A stretch of 64,000 bases of DNA from Dyadobacter jiangsuensis (GTDB lineage Bacteria; Bacteroidota; Bacteroidia; Cytophagales; Spirosomataceae), in assembly GCF_003014695.1 (NCBI RefSeq), contig NZ_PYAS01000011.1, forward strand, positions 1 to 64,000. Reading direction: 5' to 3'. Below, piece after piece: positions 42,986 to 52,400 of this stretch. Both the position numbers and the translations under genes were made by a program. How positions within the stretch are numbered: the stretch's first letter is position 1; each line of letters opens with the position of its first letter. The notes under the pieces were generated by a model that was given only the letters and a program-made list of their open reading frames with translations, had not been told where the DNA came from and did not search any database.

Positions 42986-44635
42986 ATGTCACAACAAACT
43001 TTCGCTCTTCCCTACCGCCACCCGTTTGCGGCGGATAATCAGTACAAAAAATCAGTGGCCTACTTTTCGATGGAATTTGCTGTCGATCAGGCTTTAAAGA
43101 TCTACTCGGGCGGTCTGGGTTTCCTCGCGGGCTCGCATATGCGCAGCGTGTACGGGCTCAAACAAAACCTGATTGGTATCGGAATGCTGTGGAAATATGG
43201 CTACTACGACCAGGGCCGCAAGAAAGACGGCAGTATGGAGCCGGAGTTCCACGAGAAAATGTATTCCTACCTGGTCGATACTCAAATCCGCTTTCAAATA
43301 CCCATCATGGGTAAAAACGTTTGGGTTGCAGCCTACTACCTCGATCCGGAAACGTTCGGTTCGGCGCCATTATTCCTGCTCACGACCGACACCGACGGCA
43401 ACGACGAATCGACGCGGGCGATCAGTTATTCATTGTACGATTCCGATGTCACCTATAAAGTGGCGCAATGTATGGTGCTGGGCATCGGCGGTGCGAGGTT
43501 GCTGGAAGCCCTTCAATACGAGCCGGAAGTTTACCATTTGAACGAGGCGCACGCGGTTTCTGCACTGTTTCATTTGTATAAAAAATATAAGAAGCCTGCG
43601 GAGGTACAGAAGCGGGTGGTTTTCACGACACACACGCCGGAGGAAGCCGGAAATGAAAAGCACGATATTCACTTTCTGGACCAGCTGGGCTTTTTCTCCG
43701 GTCTGGACCTCGAAACCGTGCGGAAAATCAGCGGTATAAGCGACGATGTGTTCAACCACTCGCTGGCCGCATTGCGCCTGAGCCACAAGGCGAATGGTGT
43801 TTCGAAACTGCATGGAGAGGTCTCCCGGAAAATGTGGAAATCGCATCCCAAAATCGCGCCGATCGGCCACGTTACCAATGCGCAGAACAATGCTTATTGG
43901 GTTGACCCGGTATTGGAAGAAGCGAGGCTCGGAAAGGATATCGATGCGATCGTTGCGCGTAAAAAAGCATTGAAAAAGACATTGTTCAAGACAGTTGCCG
44001 ACCAATGCGGAAAGCTGTTCGACCCGGATGTGCTCACGATCGTGTGGGCGAGGCGGTTTGCGGCCTACAAGCGGCCGGATATGCTGATCTGGGATCTCGA
44101 GAGGTTTAAGAAAATCATGGAGAATACGAAGCAGCCGGTGCAGGTAATATGGGCCGGTAAACCGTATCCGAAAGATGAAGGAGCGATTGCGACCTTTAAT
44201 CATCTCTTCTATTTAAGCCATTTGTTTCCCAATATGGCTGTGCTGACCGGCTATGAACTGGCATTGTCCAAGCTGCTCAAAGATGGCGCCGATATCTGGC
44301 TCAATACGCCTGTCGTTACGCGGGAAGCTTCCGGCACCAGCGGTATGACCGCCGCCATGAATGCCGCATTGAACCTCTCTACATTCGACGGATGGATATG
44401 CGAGTTCGCGAAGGACGGGCACAATGCATTTCTGCTGCCGGTAGCCCAGGGAGAGGATATCAATAAGCAGGATTGCGATAACCTGCTGAAAGCCCTCGAA
44501 AGCACGGTAATCCCCACTTACTACAATGCGCCCAAGAAGTGGCAAAAGATGATTTTGAATAGTATGAACGACGTTTCGGAACCGTTCAGCTCTGATCGGA
44601 TGGCGCGGGAGTATTATGAGTTGTTGTATAGTTAA
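42986..44635 (+). CDS. GT35 alpha-glucan phosphorylase homologue lacking the PLP lysine
   Basis: This 549-residue protein is of the short alpha-glucan phosphorylase type: YFSMEFAVDQALKIYSGGLG, HLNEAHAVSALFH, FTTHTPEEAGNE, ARRFAAYKRPD and WLNTPVVTREASGTSG are all recognisable. In glycogen phosphorylases the SGTSGM motif continues with the lysine that holds PLP. Here residue 455 is Thr (SGTSGMTAAMN), so ordinary phosphorolysis is doubtful. It may be a cofactor-independent, regulatory or glycosyltransferase-like variant. The start at 42986 is the first ATG; a TTG lies 9 bp earlier. It is a single gene with no glycogen genes beside it. Confidence 0.85.
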   Translation: MSQQTFALPYRHPFAADNQYKKSVAYFSMEFAVDQALKIYSGGLGFLAGSHMRSVYGLKQNLIGIGMLWKYGYYDQGRKKDGSMEPEFHEKMYSYLVDTQIRFQIPIMGKNVWVAAYYLDPETFGSAPLFLLTTDTDGNDESTRAISYSLYDSDVTYKVAQCMVLGIGGARLLEALQYEPEVYHLNEAHAVSALFHLYKKYKKPAEVQKRVVFTTHTPEEAGNEKHDIHFLDQLGFFSGLDLETVRKISGISDDVFNHSLAALRLSHKANGVSKLHGEVSRKMWKSHPKIAPIGHVTNAQNNAYWVDPVLEEARLGKDIDAIVARKKALKKTLFKTVADQCGKLFDPDVLTIVWARRFAAYKRPDMLIWDLERFKKIMENTKQPVQVIWAGKPYPKDEGAIATFNHLFYLSHLFPNMAVLTGYELALSKLLKDGADIWLNTPVVTREASGTSGMTAAMNAALNLSTFDGWICEFAKDGHNAFLLPVAQGEDINKQDCDNLLKALESTVIPTYYNAPKKWQKMILNSMNDVSEPFSSDRMAREYYELLYS

Positions 44636-44736
44636 AATCCAAGCCGTAGGAAAGCGGCGACCGGTAGTTGGGTTTTGTGGGTGTATCCTGTGAAAATTGG
44701 CTGCTGGTCGCTCTGCAACCTTCGCTTTGAAATCGT

Positions 44737-44744
44737 TATATTTG
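44737..44744 (+). promoter_or_regulatory. -7 element for the Uma2 gene
   Basis: TATATTTG matches TAnnTTTG and lies 40 bp before the start codon. No matching -33 element is seen. Confidence 0.4.
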
Positions 44745-44784
44745 ATTTACATTATTGAAAGACTTCCAAAGACATCGTTAAGTT

Positions 44785-45363
44785 ATGGACACGCCTGTTA
44801 AATTCATTGTGGGAGATATCATGAGCGAGGACGAATTTTTCCGTTTTTGCCAGATGAACGATACGCTCAGTTTTGAACGGGACAGCGAAGGCAACATTAT
44901 ACTTATGTCGCCGGCTGGAAGTTTATCTGATAATCTTAGTTCCAAAATTCTTATCGCGCTCGGTATATGGCTGGATCAGCACGATAATCCAGGGATGATC
45001 TTTGGCTCATCGGCTGGTTTTACGCTTCCTAATGGGGCTGTTCGCTCGCCGGACGTTGCCTGGATTAATAGCAAAAGCTGGGATGCCTTGTCCGAAGCGG
45101 AGCAAGAGCGATTTGCGCCAATCTGCCCTGATTTTGTTGTTGAAGTTCGCTCGAAAACTGATAGCATTATTTATTTGCAGAATAAAATGCAGGAATACAT
45201 GGCTAACGGCTGTCGCCTTGGCTGGCTGATCGACAAGTATGTCGGGAAAGTATATGTTTACGAACCCGGCAACCCTATCATTGAACATTCCGGCTTGGAT
45301 ATTCAACTTTCAGGAGAGCCCGTTTTCCCAGGGTTTAAGTTGGACCTTGCGAAGATAGCATGA
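44785..45363 (+). CDS. Uma2-family (DUF820) nuclease-like protein
   Basis: This 192-residue protein has the restriction-endonuclease-like core of DUF820: SAGFTLPNGAVRSPDVAWI, PDFVVEVRSKTDSI and KMQEYMANGCRLGWLID, giving the D...ExK/R-type metal-site arrangement. The family is abundant in cyanobacteria and Cytophagales, often associated with mobile DNA, and its role is unproven. It is a lone gene that ends 10 bp before the convergent reductase gene. Confidence 0.87.
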   Translation: MDTPVKFIVGDIMSEDEFFRFCQMNDTLSFERDSEGNIILMSPAGSLSDNLSSKILIALGIWLDQHDNPGMIFGSSAGFTLPNGAVRSPDVAWINSKSWDALSEAEQERFAPICPDFVVEVRSKTDSIIYLQNKMQEYMANGCRLGWLIDKYVGKVYVYEPGNPIIEHSGLDIQLSGEPVFPGFKLDLAKIA

Positions 45364-45373
45364 TAATTCAACC

Positions 45374-46276
45374 TTAAATCTGCCCCGCCAAAATCTCAAT
45401 CCCTTCCCGAAACGAATGCGGCTCGTACCCCAGCACATTCCGTGACTTAGTCAGATTAAAACCTGTACGCGGTGGCCTTCGCGCCGGTTGCGTGAATGTG
45501 GATGCATCCGTAGGCGAAATCAAAGAAGCGTCCAAACCAAAGTAATCCGCAGCAGCAAGCGCCATTTGGTAGGGTGTCAGGAAATCCTTGCCGGAAATGT
45601 GGTAAATGCCTTTGGCCTCCTGGTCCGCAATGAGGAAGCAGCCCATTGCCAGGTCCTCGGCCAGCGTAGGTGTGCGGAATTGGTCGGTTACCACTTTGAT
45701 GGCCTTGCCCTCCTCCAATGATTTTTTAACCCAAAGTATGATATTGCTCCGACTCATGTCGTGCGCGATTCCGTACACAAGTACGGTGCGGGCGATGGCC
45801 CACTCGATGTCCGAGGATTTGACGGCTTTTTCAGCAGCATACTTGCTCCATCCGTAAAAACTGATGGGGTTAGGGATATCCTCCTCCCGGTAGGGCCCCG
45901 AGGTGCCGTCGAAAATGAAGTCGGTAGAGACGTGTTCGAGAAAGATCTGGTACCTGGCACAGGCCGCTACCAGCGTTTCGGTAGCGGTAACATTCAGTTG
46001 CCAGCAGGCATCTTTCTCCGCTTCGCATTGGTCCACATTCGTCATCGCGGCGGTGTGGATCAGCACATTGGGGCGCTCGGCGCCGAGCACCTGATCAACG
46101 GCTTCCGGGTCGGTAATATCCATTTCAACATAGCGGTACCCCTTGCTGAATGGCAGCCGGTTTTCTCCTCTGGCCGTGGCAACTGTTTCAATATGTGCTT
46201 TTGAAACGAGTAGTTCCACCAGTTTTTGACCCAGCAACCCGTTGGAGCCGGTGATCAGGATTTTTTTCTTTTCCAA
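45374..46276 (-). CDS. RmlD-like NAD(P)-dependent sugar-nucleotide reductase (extended SDR)
   Basis: This 300-residue protein has a Rossmann motif ITGSNGLLGQKL near the N-terminus, the HTAAMTNVDQCE segment typical of dTDP-4-dehydrorhamnose reductase, and the YxxxK catalytic pair in YGWSKYAAEK. The C-terminal end PRTGFNLTKSRNVLGYEP is also typical. No other rhamnose-pathway genes are adjacent, so the actual substrate may differ. It starts 1 bp after the stop of the upstream cyclophilin gene on the same strand, implying coupling. Confidence 0.82.
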   Translation of the reverse strand: MEKKKILITGSNGLLGQKLVELLVSKAHIETVATARGENRLPFSKGYRYVEMDITDPEAVDQVLGAERPNVLIHTAAMTNVDQCEAEKDACWQLNVTATETLVAACARYQIFLEHVSTDFIFDGTSGPYREEDIPNPISFYGWSKYAAEKAVKSSDIEWAIARTVLVYGIAHDMSRSNIILWVKKSLEEGKAIKVVTDQFRTPTLAEDLAMGCFLIADQEAKGIYHISGKDFLTPYQMALAAADYFGLDASLISPTDASTFTQPARRPPRTGFNLTKSRNVLGYEPHSFREGIEILAGQI

Positions 46277-46277
46277 T

Positions 46278-46985
46278 TTAAGCTTCGTATTTCCAGCCGT
46301 ATTTGCGGGTAATCTTCTTCTTTTTCATCTTCTTGACAGTCACTTTCATCGAAACGTCCTTCTCAGGGCGATCGCGCTCGTCTTTGTCTACCGAAGCAAT
46401 CTTGTCAATTACGTCCATGCCGTCAATAAGCTGCCCAAAAACGGTATAGGCACCGTCCAGGTGCGGTGTGCCGCCGATGGTCTCGTATACTTTCTTCTGG
46501 GCGTCGGTCAGTTTACGTGCCGCGCGTGCCGATTGTTTTTCAAGGTCTGCCTTGCTCCATTTGCGGCCTTCTACAATATAAAACTGGCATCCGCTGGACT
46601 CTTTTTCGGGATTGTTGTCGCGTGCAGCGGCCAGTGCGCCCTTCTGGTGGAACAACTTTCCGTTGAATTCCGCAGGTACCCTGTAACCGTTGTCGCCGCG
46701 GCCTAGCATGTCGTCGGGTTTTGCATTGCGGGAATTGGGGTCACCGCCCTGGATCATGAAGTCGTCGATGACGCGGTGGAAAAGCAGCCCGTTATAGAAT
46801 TTGTCCTTGGCAAGTTTGATGAAGTTGGCCTTATGCTTCGGCGTTTCGTCGAAAAGAATGAAGCGCATCGTGCCCTTGTCGGTAGCGATGGTGATTACCT
46901 CGTCTTTTTTGGACGGTTTTTGCGCAAAAACATTCAGGGCAATCAGGCATAATGCGCCCAGGAGAATCGATTTTTTGTTTTTCAT
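46278..46985 (-). CDS. Secreted cyclophilin-type peptidyl-prolyl isomerase
   Basis: This 235-residue protein has a Sec signal peptide (ending NVFAQ). The cyclophilin domain has the diagnostic NGLLFHRVIDDFMIQGGDP, SSGCQFYIV and YTVFGQLIDGMDVIDKI. It catalyses cis-trans proline isomerisation in the periplasm. A basic tail (KKMKKKKITRKYGWKY) follows. It is in a tight minus-strand run with the lipoprotein gene upstream and the reductase downstream. Confidence 0.9.
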   Translation of the reverse strand: MKNKKSILLGALCLIALNVFAQKPSKKDEVITIATDKGTMRFILFDETPKHKANFIKLAKDKFYNGLLFHRVIDDFMIQGGDPNSRNAKPDDMLGRGDNGYRVPAEFNGKLFHQKGALAAARDNNPEKESSGCQFYIVEGRKWSKADLEKQSARAARKLTDAQKKVYETIGGTPHLDGAYTVFGQLIDGMDVIDKIASVDKDERDRPEKDVSMKVTVKKMKKKKITRKYGWKYEA

Positions 46986-46990
46986 AGGTG

Positions 46991-47587
46991 TTATTTGGCG
47001 GCCAGAACGTTTTTGTCGACCGGGAAGAATTGAAATTTCAGACCATAATCTTTCCCTTCCGAAACATCCTCCATGTCCACCCGGATCGTCTTGTTGTTCC
47101 AGGTGATCTTTTTGGTTTCTTCTTTCGGGGAAGAATAGGCCTCGCTAAAATACTGTTTGCTGGCATTCCAGAGCTGTTTGGTAGCTTCCGGGCTGTTCAG
47201 GTAAACGTCGATCGTGATTTTGTTTACCTTCTTTTCAGGTGTAAGAAAGTACTGCACGTCGATGGTTTCCAGCTGAGCCGTTTCCGAGGTGTATCCCAGG
47301 TGGTCGGGTGCTTCTTCAAACATTTCGAAGGTTTCGGTGGCCTTCACTTTGGCGACCGCATCACCGAACGCAATGCCCCTCAGAACAACACCCGCCGGAT
47401 TCTGCTCCGCTGGCCCGAGGATCGTTTTCAGCAGCGCCGACTGGTCGCTGTTCAGGTCGGCGGGAGCAGCTTCGTGCAGGACTACCGAGTCTGCCGCCGC
47501 CTCGGTTTTTTCATTTGTTTTAGTGTCGCAAGCCGAAGCGAATAATGCTATCGCGAGCAATGCGATTCCGTTTTTCAGCGTATTCAT
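46991..47587 (-). CDS. Hypothetical lipoprotein
   Basis: This 198-residue protein has a lipoprotein signal (ALFASAC, Cys about residue 20, followed by Asp). A mature domain of unknown fold with several beta strands follows (IDVQYFLTPEKKVNKITIDV). No known domain is recognised. It ends 5 bp before the cyclophilin gene and is probably co-transcribed with it. Confidence 0.65.
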   Translation of the reverse strand: MNTLKNGIALLAIALFASACDTKTNEKTEAAADSVVLHEAAPADLNSDQSALLKTILGPAEQNPAGVVLRGIAFGDAVAKVKATETFEMFEEAPDHLGYTSETAQLETIDVQYFLTPEKKVNKITIDVYLNSPEATKQLWNASKQYFSEAYSSPKEETKKITWNNKTIRVDMEDVSEGKDYGLKFQFFPVDKNVLAAK

Positions 47588-47703
47588 AATCGTAGAGGTT
47601 GTGTCATGCGGTTAAATAAAGTTGAGAAATTATCGTGCCTTATAACTAGTTCGACTGATGGTCAATTGCAATTTATACATATTTAACACTTCCGGAAATC
47701 CGG

Positions 47704-49128
47704 TTAAAACTCTCTTGCAAGGTTAAAAAAGAACCGGCGTTCGCCCAAGCCGTTCAGGGTTACATTGAACCGCGCAACGATATTATAGAAAGTTACCACG
47801 TCCAGTCCCGCACCGGCGCCATACAATGTCGAGTTGCCCAATTTGGTATTGCTGAACTCCGGATAGCTGTTTTTGACATAGCCTGCATCTGCAAAAGTAT
47901 TGATGTAGGCCGCCAGCGGAATCGTATTAAATTGTCTGACAGGGATGAATGAAAAATGTTTTTGAATTGAGAAAAGCCTGTATTTCAGTTCGTTCTTGAT
48001 CAATGCGTAATCCTGGCCGTCGATCACATAAAGCTCGTACCCGCGCACGAGGTCGTTACGATAGCCTAGACCCACCGTTTGGGTGTAAGGTTGGCGCTTC
48101 GGAAACGATACCCGCCCCCGGACATTGGTGTTGAAAAACCACTTCTTGCCCAGCGGAATAAATTTGCGGTAAGAGCCGTACAAGTACAGCGTGTTGACGT
48201 CGTCGGAAGGCAGGAGCCCGGTTTTGGAAATCTGCAACCCGGCCGTCTGGCCTTGCAGTGCATATTGCGCATTATCCCGCTTGTCGTAGCTGTATGTGTA
48301 GGTCAGCTGGAAATAACGTTGCCGTTTATCCCCATTCAGAAGGTAGTTGGGGTTGAGCTTCGCTATCGTATCCGAAATCGTGAGGTAGCTCCACCGGAGG
48401 TCAACGGAGTGGAATGTGTAATACTTGTTACGCCGCGTCAGACTCACGTAGGTATAGAACCGTTCGCGGTTGATATCCTCGCTGCTGAGGTATTGCAGCT
48501 TATCGCGCCAGGTTCTGAAAGCGGTATTTTTATTGATGGAATACGAAGTCCCGACGGTGATGCCGGTCTTCTGCGCCTTGTCGATATAAGGCAACGTATA
48601 GGCTAGTTCGAACTTGGGAATAAAACCGAATTCGGCCAGAAAACGGAGCTTGTCGGCCCGGCCTGTGACATTACCGTAGCTGAGGTATACGCCGTAGGTC
48701 GTCCTGGAAAGGTCCCGCTTTCGTTCGTACCACCATTCATTGAAATTCCGGTCGGCGAGCTGGAAAACCGGGAGTATAATGAAGTACCAGCGTTCCTTCA
48801 CAACAATGCGGATATCGGTGTGAACGGAATCCGGATTCGGCTTTGTCAGCAGGTCGACTGTAATGAATAAATTGGTATTAATGACCTTTCTGCGGTCAAT
48901 TTCGAGCTTTTCTTTGAGTGTTTCCGTGGTAAGCGAATCGCCTCTGCGGATGTCCATCTCACGCATAATGATGCCCGTGCGGGTACGATGGTTCCCTTCC
49001 ACCGTAATATCACCCACGATCACATTGCCGGCACTGTCGGCAACGACCGTCTGGGCGGAGGCGAAATGGGAAAAAAGCAGGATAAAAAGCAGAAAGTAAA
49101 TCTCCTGACAGCACTTCTTAGGGTTCAT
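47704..49128 (-). CDS. BamA/TamA-like outer-membrane protein with one POTRA domain
   Basis: This 474-residue protein has a signal peptide ending HFASAQ. A single POTRA-type domain (about 35-115, VGDITVEGNHRTRTGIIMRE) is followed by a surface-antigen-like barrel of repeated aromatic beta strands ending in the C-terminal Phe (NLAREF). BamA and TamA carry several POTRA domains, so this is a short single-POTRA family member. It probably acts in outer-membrane assembly or transport, and its exact role is unknown. It is divergent from the RHS gene. Confidence 0.82.
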   Translation of the reverse strand: MNPKKCCQEIYFLLFILLFSHFASAQTVVADSAGNVIVGDITVEGNHRTRTGIIMREMDIRRGDSLTTETLKEKLEIDRRKVINTNLFITVDLLTKPNPDSVHTDIRIVVKERWYFIILPVFQLADRNFNEWWYERKRDLSRTTYGVYLSYGNVTGRADKLRFLAEFGFIPKFELAYTLPYIDKAQKTGITVGTSYSINKNTAFRTWRDKLQYLSSEDINRERFYTYVSLTRRNKYYTFHSVDLRWSYLTISDTIAKLNPNYLLNGDKRQRYFQLTYTYSYDKRDNAQYALQGQTAGLQISKTGLLPSDDVNTLYLYGSYRKFIPLGKKWFFNTNVRGRVSFPKRQPYTQTVGLGYRNDLVRGYELYVIDGQDYALIKNELKYRLFSIQKHFSFIPVRQFNTIPLAAYINTFADAGYVKNSYPEFSNTKLGNSTLYGAGAGLDVVTFYNIVARFNVTLNGLGERRFFFNLAREF

Positions 49129-49190
49129 TCTTCACGGTTCCGAGTTTCGGTATAGAAACGATACTTTCTGTTAATATGATAAAATTTTAG

Positions 49191-49198
49191 CAAAAATA
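49191..49198 (-). promoter_or_regulatory. -7 element for the BamA/TamA-like gene
   Basis: On the minus strand this is TATTTTTG, a TAnnTTTG match about 63 bp before the start. No good -33 element is seen. Confidence 0.35.
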
Positions 49199-49450
49199 GG
49201 GGTTAACACCGAACATCTGGCCGTTCGGTGATCGAAAAGGGTTGCTTGATAATTATATGGTTTCCTGCAAGCGGCAGTAGTATATGTTTGCCGGCATCGT
49301 ACTAGTTGAATTCCGGAGCTTAACTAGTGTGAGATGGCACCCACTGTCATAATGATACTCGTTTGTGCGCTGCACACCTGTAACTATTGTTTCACCGGCC
49401 TGCTTGCAGGTCAGCCGGATATTCTTTGTCCGGTTATCCTGATCATCAAC
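49199..49450. other. Upstream region of the RHS pair, no gene seen
   Basis: The bases between the divergent BamA-like and RHS genes have no convincing coding sequence. A plus-strand -7 element TATGTTTG (49283-49290) gives a leader of about 155 bases to the RHS start. The in-frame extension from 49334 contains no signal-peptide-like start. Confidence 0.4.
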
Positions 49451-52400
49451 ATGAGACACACATTACTATTGATTTTTACCCTTTGCTGTTTTTATACAAG
49501 ATTGCTAGGGCAGATTGTGCCCAAGCCGGATTCGGAAGATTCGGCGAAGCTTGTGAATGCTATCCAATATTTGCAGATACAGGAAAATATTCCGAAAGCT
49601 CCGAGTACAATTCAAAGCCCCAACGTAGCAAGCTTTGGGTCGCACGGAGAAATTCCAGTTTCTCTTTATACCGGTAAGCCGGAAATTTCAGTCAATCTGC
49701 ACGAAGTTTCCGATGGCCCCGTGAAGCTACCGATCTCTTTGATATATGACGCAGCTGGCGTCCGGCCGGAGCAACATCCGGGGTGGGTAGGGATGAATTT
49801 TACACTGTCTACGCATTATGCAATTACAAGGACGGTCAGAGACGCGCCGGATGACAACAAACCCAATGCGAGTACGCTCGGAGAACATGGGTACGCGTAT
49901 CATACTGCTTTGCTTAACGGAGTGGATTGGTCTCAGAGCGCAGGTATCATAGCCATTGCAAACACCACGTTAAACCAGATTCATATCGATACTGAACCGG
50001 ATGAGTTCAGCTTTTCGGCTCCGGGATTTTCAGGAAAATTTTATCTGGGCAGCGACGCAAAGTGGAAAGTACAATCCGAACGCCCTTTGAGGGTGCAATT
50101 GATTAATAGCGGAATACCGCTTTACCCCCCTTTTACACCTCCTACTTTTACCGGGAACCAATGGGATAGCTTTAATAACCAACATTACGCAGAACATTTT
50201 GAAGGTTTTATAATTACCGATGAGTTTGGCACACAATATATTTTTGGAGGTAGTGATAATTCCTACCTGGAATATAGTCTTGATTTTTTTAATCAGGGAA
50301 AATCTAATTGGACGTGTAATTCCTGGTATCTGAAAAGTATTGTGCGTCCGACAGGTCAAACAATTCAGTTTTTGTATGAGAGAGGTGATTTTCTGGCCCA
50401 GATGTACATCGCTATTTACAACAAGATGGCTAGGGTCAACGGAGGAAACCTTTTTTCATGCAGCAATTGGTCGTCGCTCATAGGCCAGATGGGCCCGTAC
50501 AATGGAAAACTTATTTCTCCGATTTACCTTAAACAAATCACCGCGGATAATTTTCGGGTCATCTACAACACCTCCATCAGCAATGAATTACCCTATTCGC
50601 AGGACATTTTTGATTCATATATTAATGGCCTTTCACTGAGTATTCCCGGGTTCACCAAGCGAGATTATCTTACGTATTTGTATGACTGTTTTTATCCCAA
50701 TAACACTGGACCCAATAACTGCGGTAGCCCGAGTTTAGCGCAGCTTTTGGCAAAGCTCAAATGGCGGAAGCTGGACAAGATTGTTATTCAGAACGGCAGC
50801 GGTATTACAATCAAAGAGTTTGAGCTCACCTTCAACAATATCGCGAGCGAGCGCCTAATGTTGCAGAAGGTGCAGGAGAAATCAGGCTATAATGCAAATA
50901 AGTTACCTGCATACGAATTTACCTACTATGCAGATCCTCAGCTGAGTTTGCCGCCCTATTGCAAGTCGCACACCGATCACTGGGGATTCAATAATGGCAA
51001 GCTGATTAATGTGAATGTGGATTTTAACGATTTCGGCAACTATGGGCTGAGCTTTCGAAATCCGGCGGTCTTTGAAAAATATTATCGTCTGGGAGCGCTA
51101 TCACAGATAAAGTATCCGACGGGCGGCATTACAAAGTTCTGGTTTGAGCCCCATCGCTATTCAAAGGAGGTGAAACTCAAACGTTGGGAGGGTGAAGATG
51201 CTCTGGCGTCAAATCAAATAGCGGGCGGACTGAGAATTCGTGAAATCGTAAGCTATGATCCCGGTTTGGGACTTCCCGCGGTGTCGAAGAAGTATTACTA
51301 TCTGGCCAGCTTTAATGCTGCTAGTCCGGACACTTCGTCGTCGGCACTTTCGAGCGGTGTACTAGGGGGTAAAACGCAGTATTATTGGCCTGACTACAAA
51401 CCATTACCGGAAACAGCTGGGGTGTTGGTCGAGGAAGATATTTTCTCTACCCAATCGGTTTTGCCGATATCCGAAAATGCGATGGGAGTGCATATCGGTT
51501 ACTCACAAGTCATTGAACGTTCTTCGACGGAGGGGTGGAAAGTGCATCAGTTCTCGAATTTCGACAATGGGTACCGGGATGAGGCACCGTCAGGTTTCCT
51601 TCAAACGAGTGCAACTCCCTATCAGCCGTACAACAATAAATCCTACACGAGAGGAAAACTGCTCAACTTGTCAAGCTATTATCAGAATGGAAATCTGGCA
51701 TCAAAGACGACACAGATTTTTAATCCTGTCGGTCCGCTTGGTGAGTATTCTGCTCGCTCTGTAAAGACGTTGGTGGAACTATTATGTCAGACGAATCACA
51801 AGGTTTATGAAGGCACAGCAAGTTTGATAGATGTCAGGAAGTTCCTTCCCACGGAGATTATTCAAAATACTTATGATCAGGATGATCCGGTTCTTTTCAG
51901 CAGTTCTGTGGCCAGTAGAGTGTATTGGCCCAACGGACAACTAGATATAGAGGGGCAAAGCGATAGTCGCGGAAGGATGATCAAAAACAGATACAGATAT
52001 CCGCTCAATCAGGGGGATGCGGCAAGTATCGCAATGACTAGTAAGTACATCATTGGCCCGGTTGTTGAAATGCTTAAATATAGCGGCTTGGATGTGTCGC
52101 CAACTCCGATAAGAGCGACGACAATTTCCTATGACCTTTTTTCGGGGAATTACCAACCTAAAAAGGTTGAAAGTAAACTTGGTTTTACACCAACTTTCAC
52201 AACCGACATTGAATTCCTCACTTACGACCCGAGAGGAAACCTGCTGACTTATAAGGAGCTTAATGGGCCTGCGAATAAACTGGAATATTTCGGGCCTGCC
52301 GATGTAGGCAAGACTGATTTGCTCAAAAAGCGAACTATTGCAGATGGCACATCCGCAGCGCAGTCCACGAGCTACGACTATAAGCCGGGTGTGGGTGTGG

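Noticed and set aside
49334..49450. Upstream start of the first RHS gene at 49334
   Set aside because: The 39 extra residues would bury the clear signal peptide that begins at 49451.
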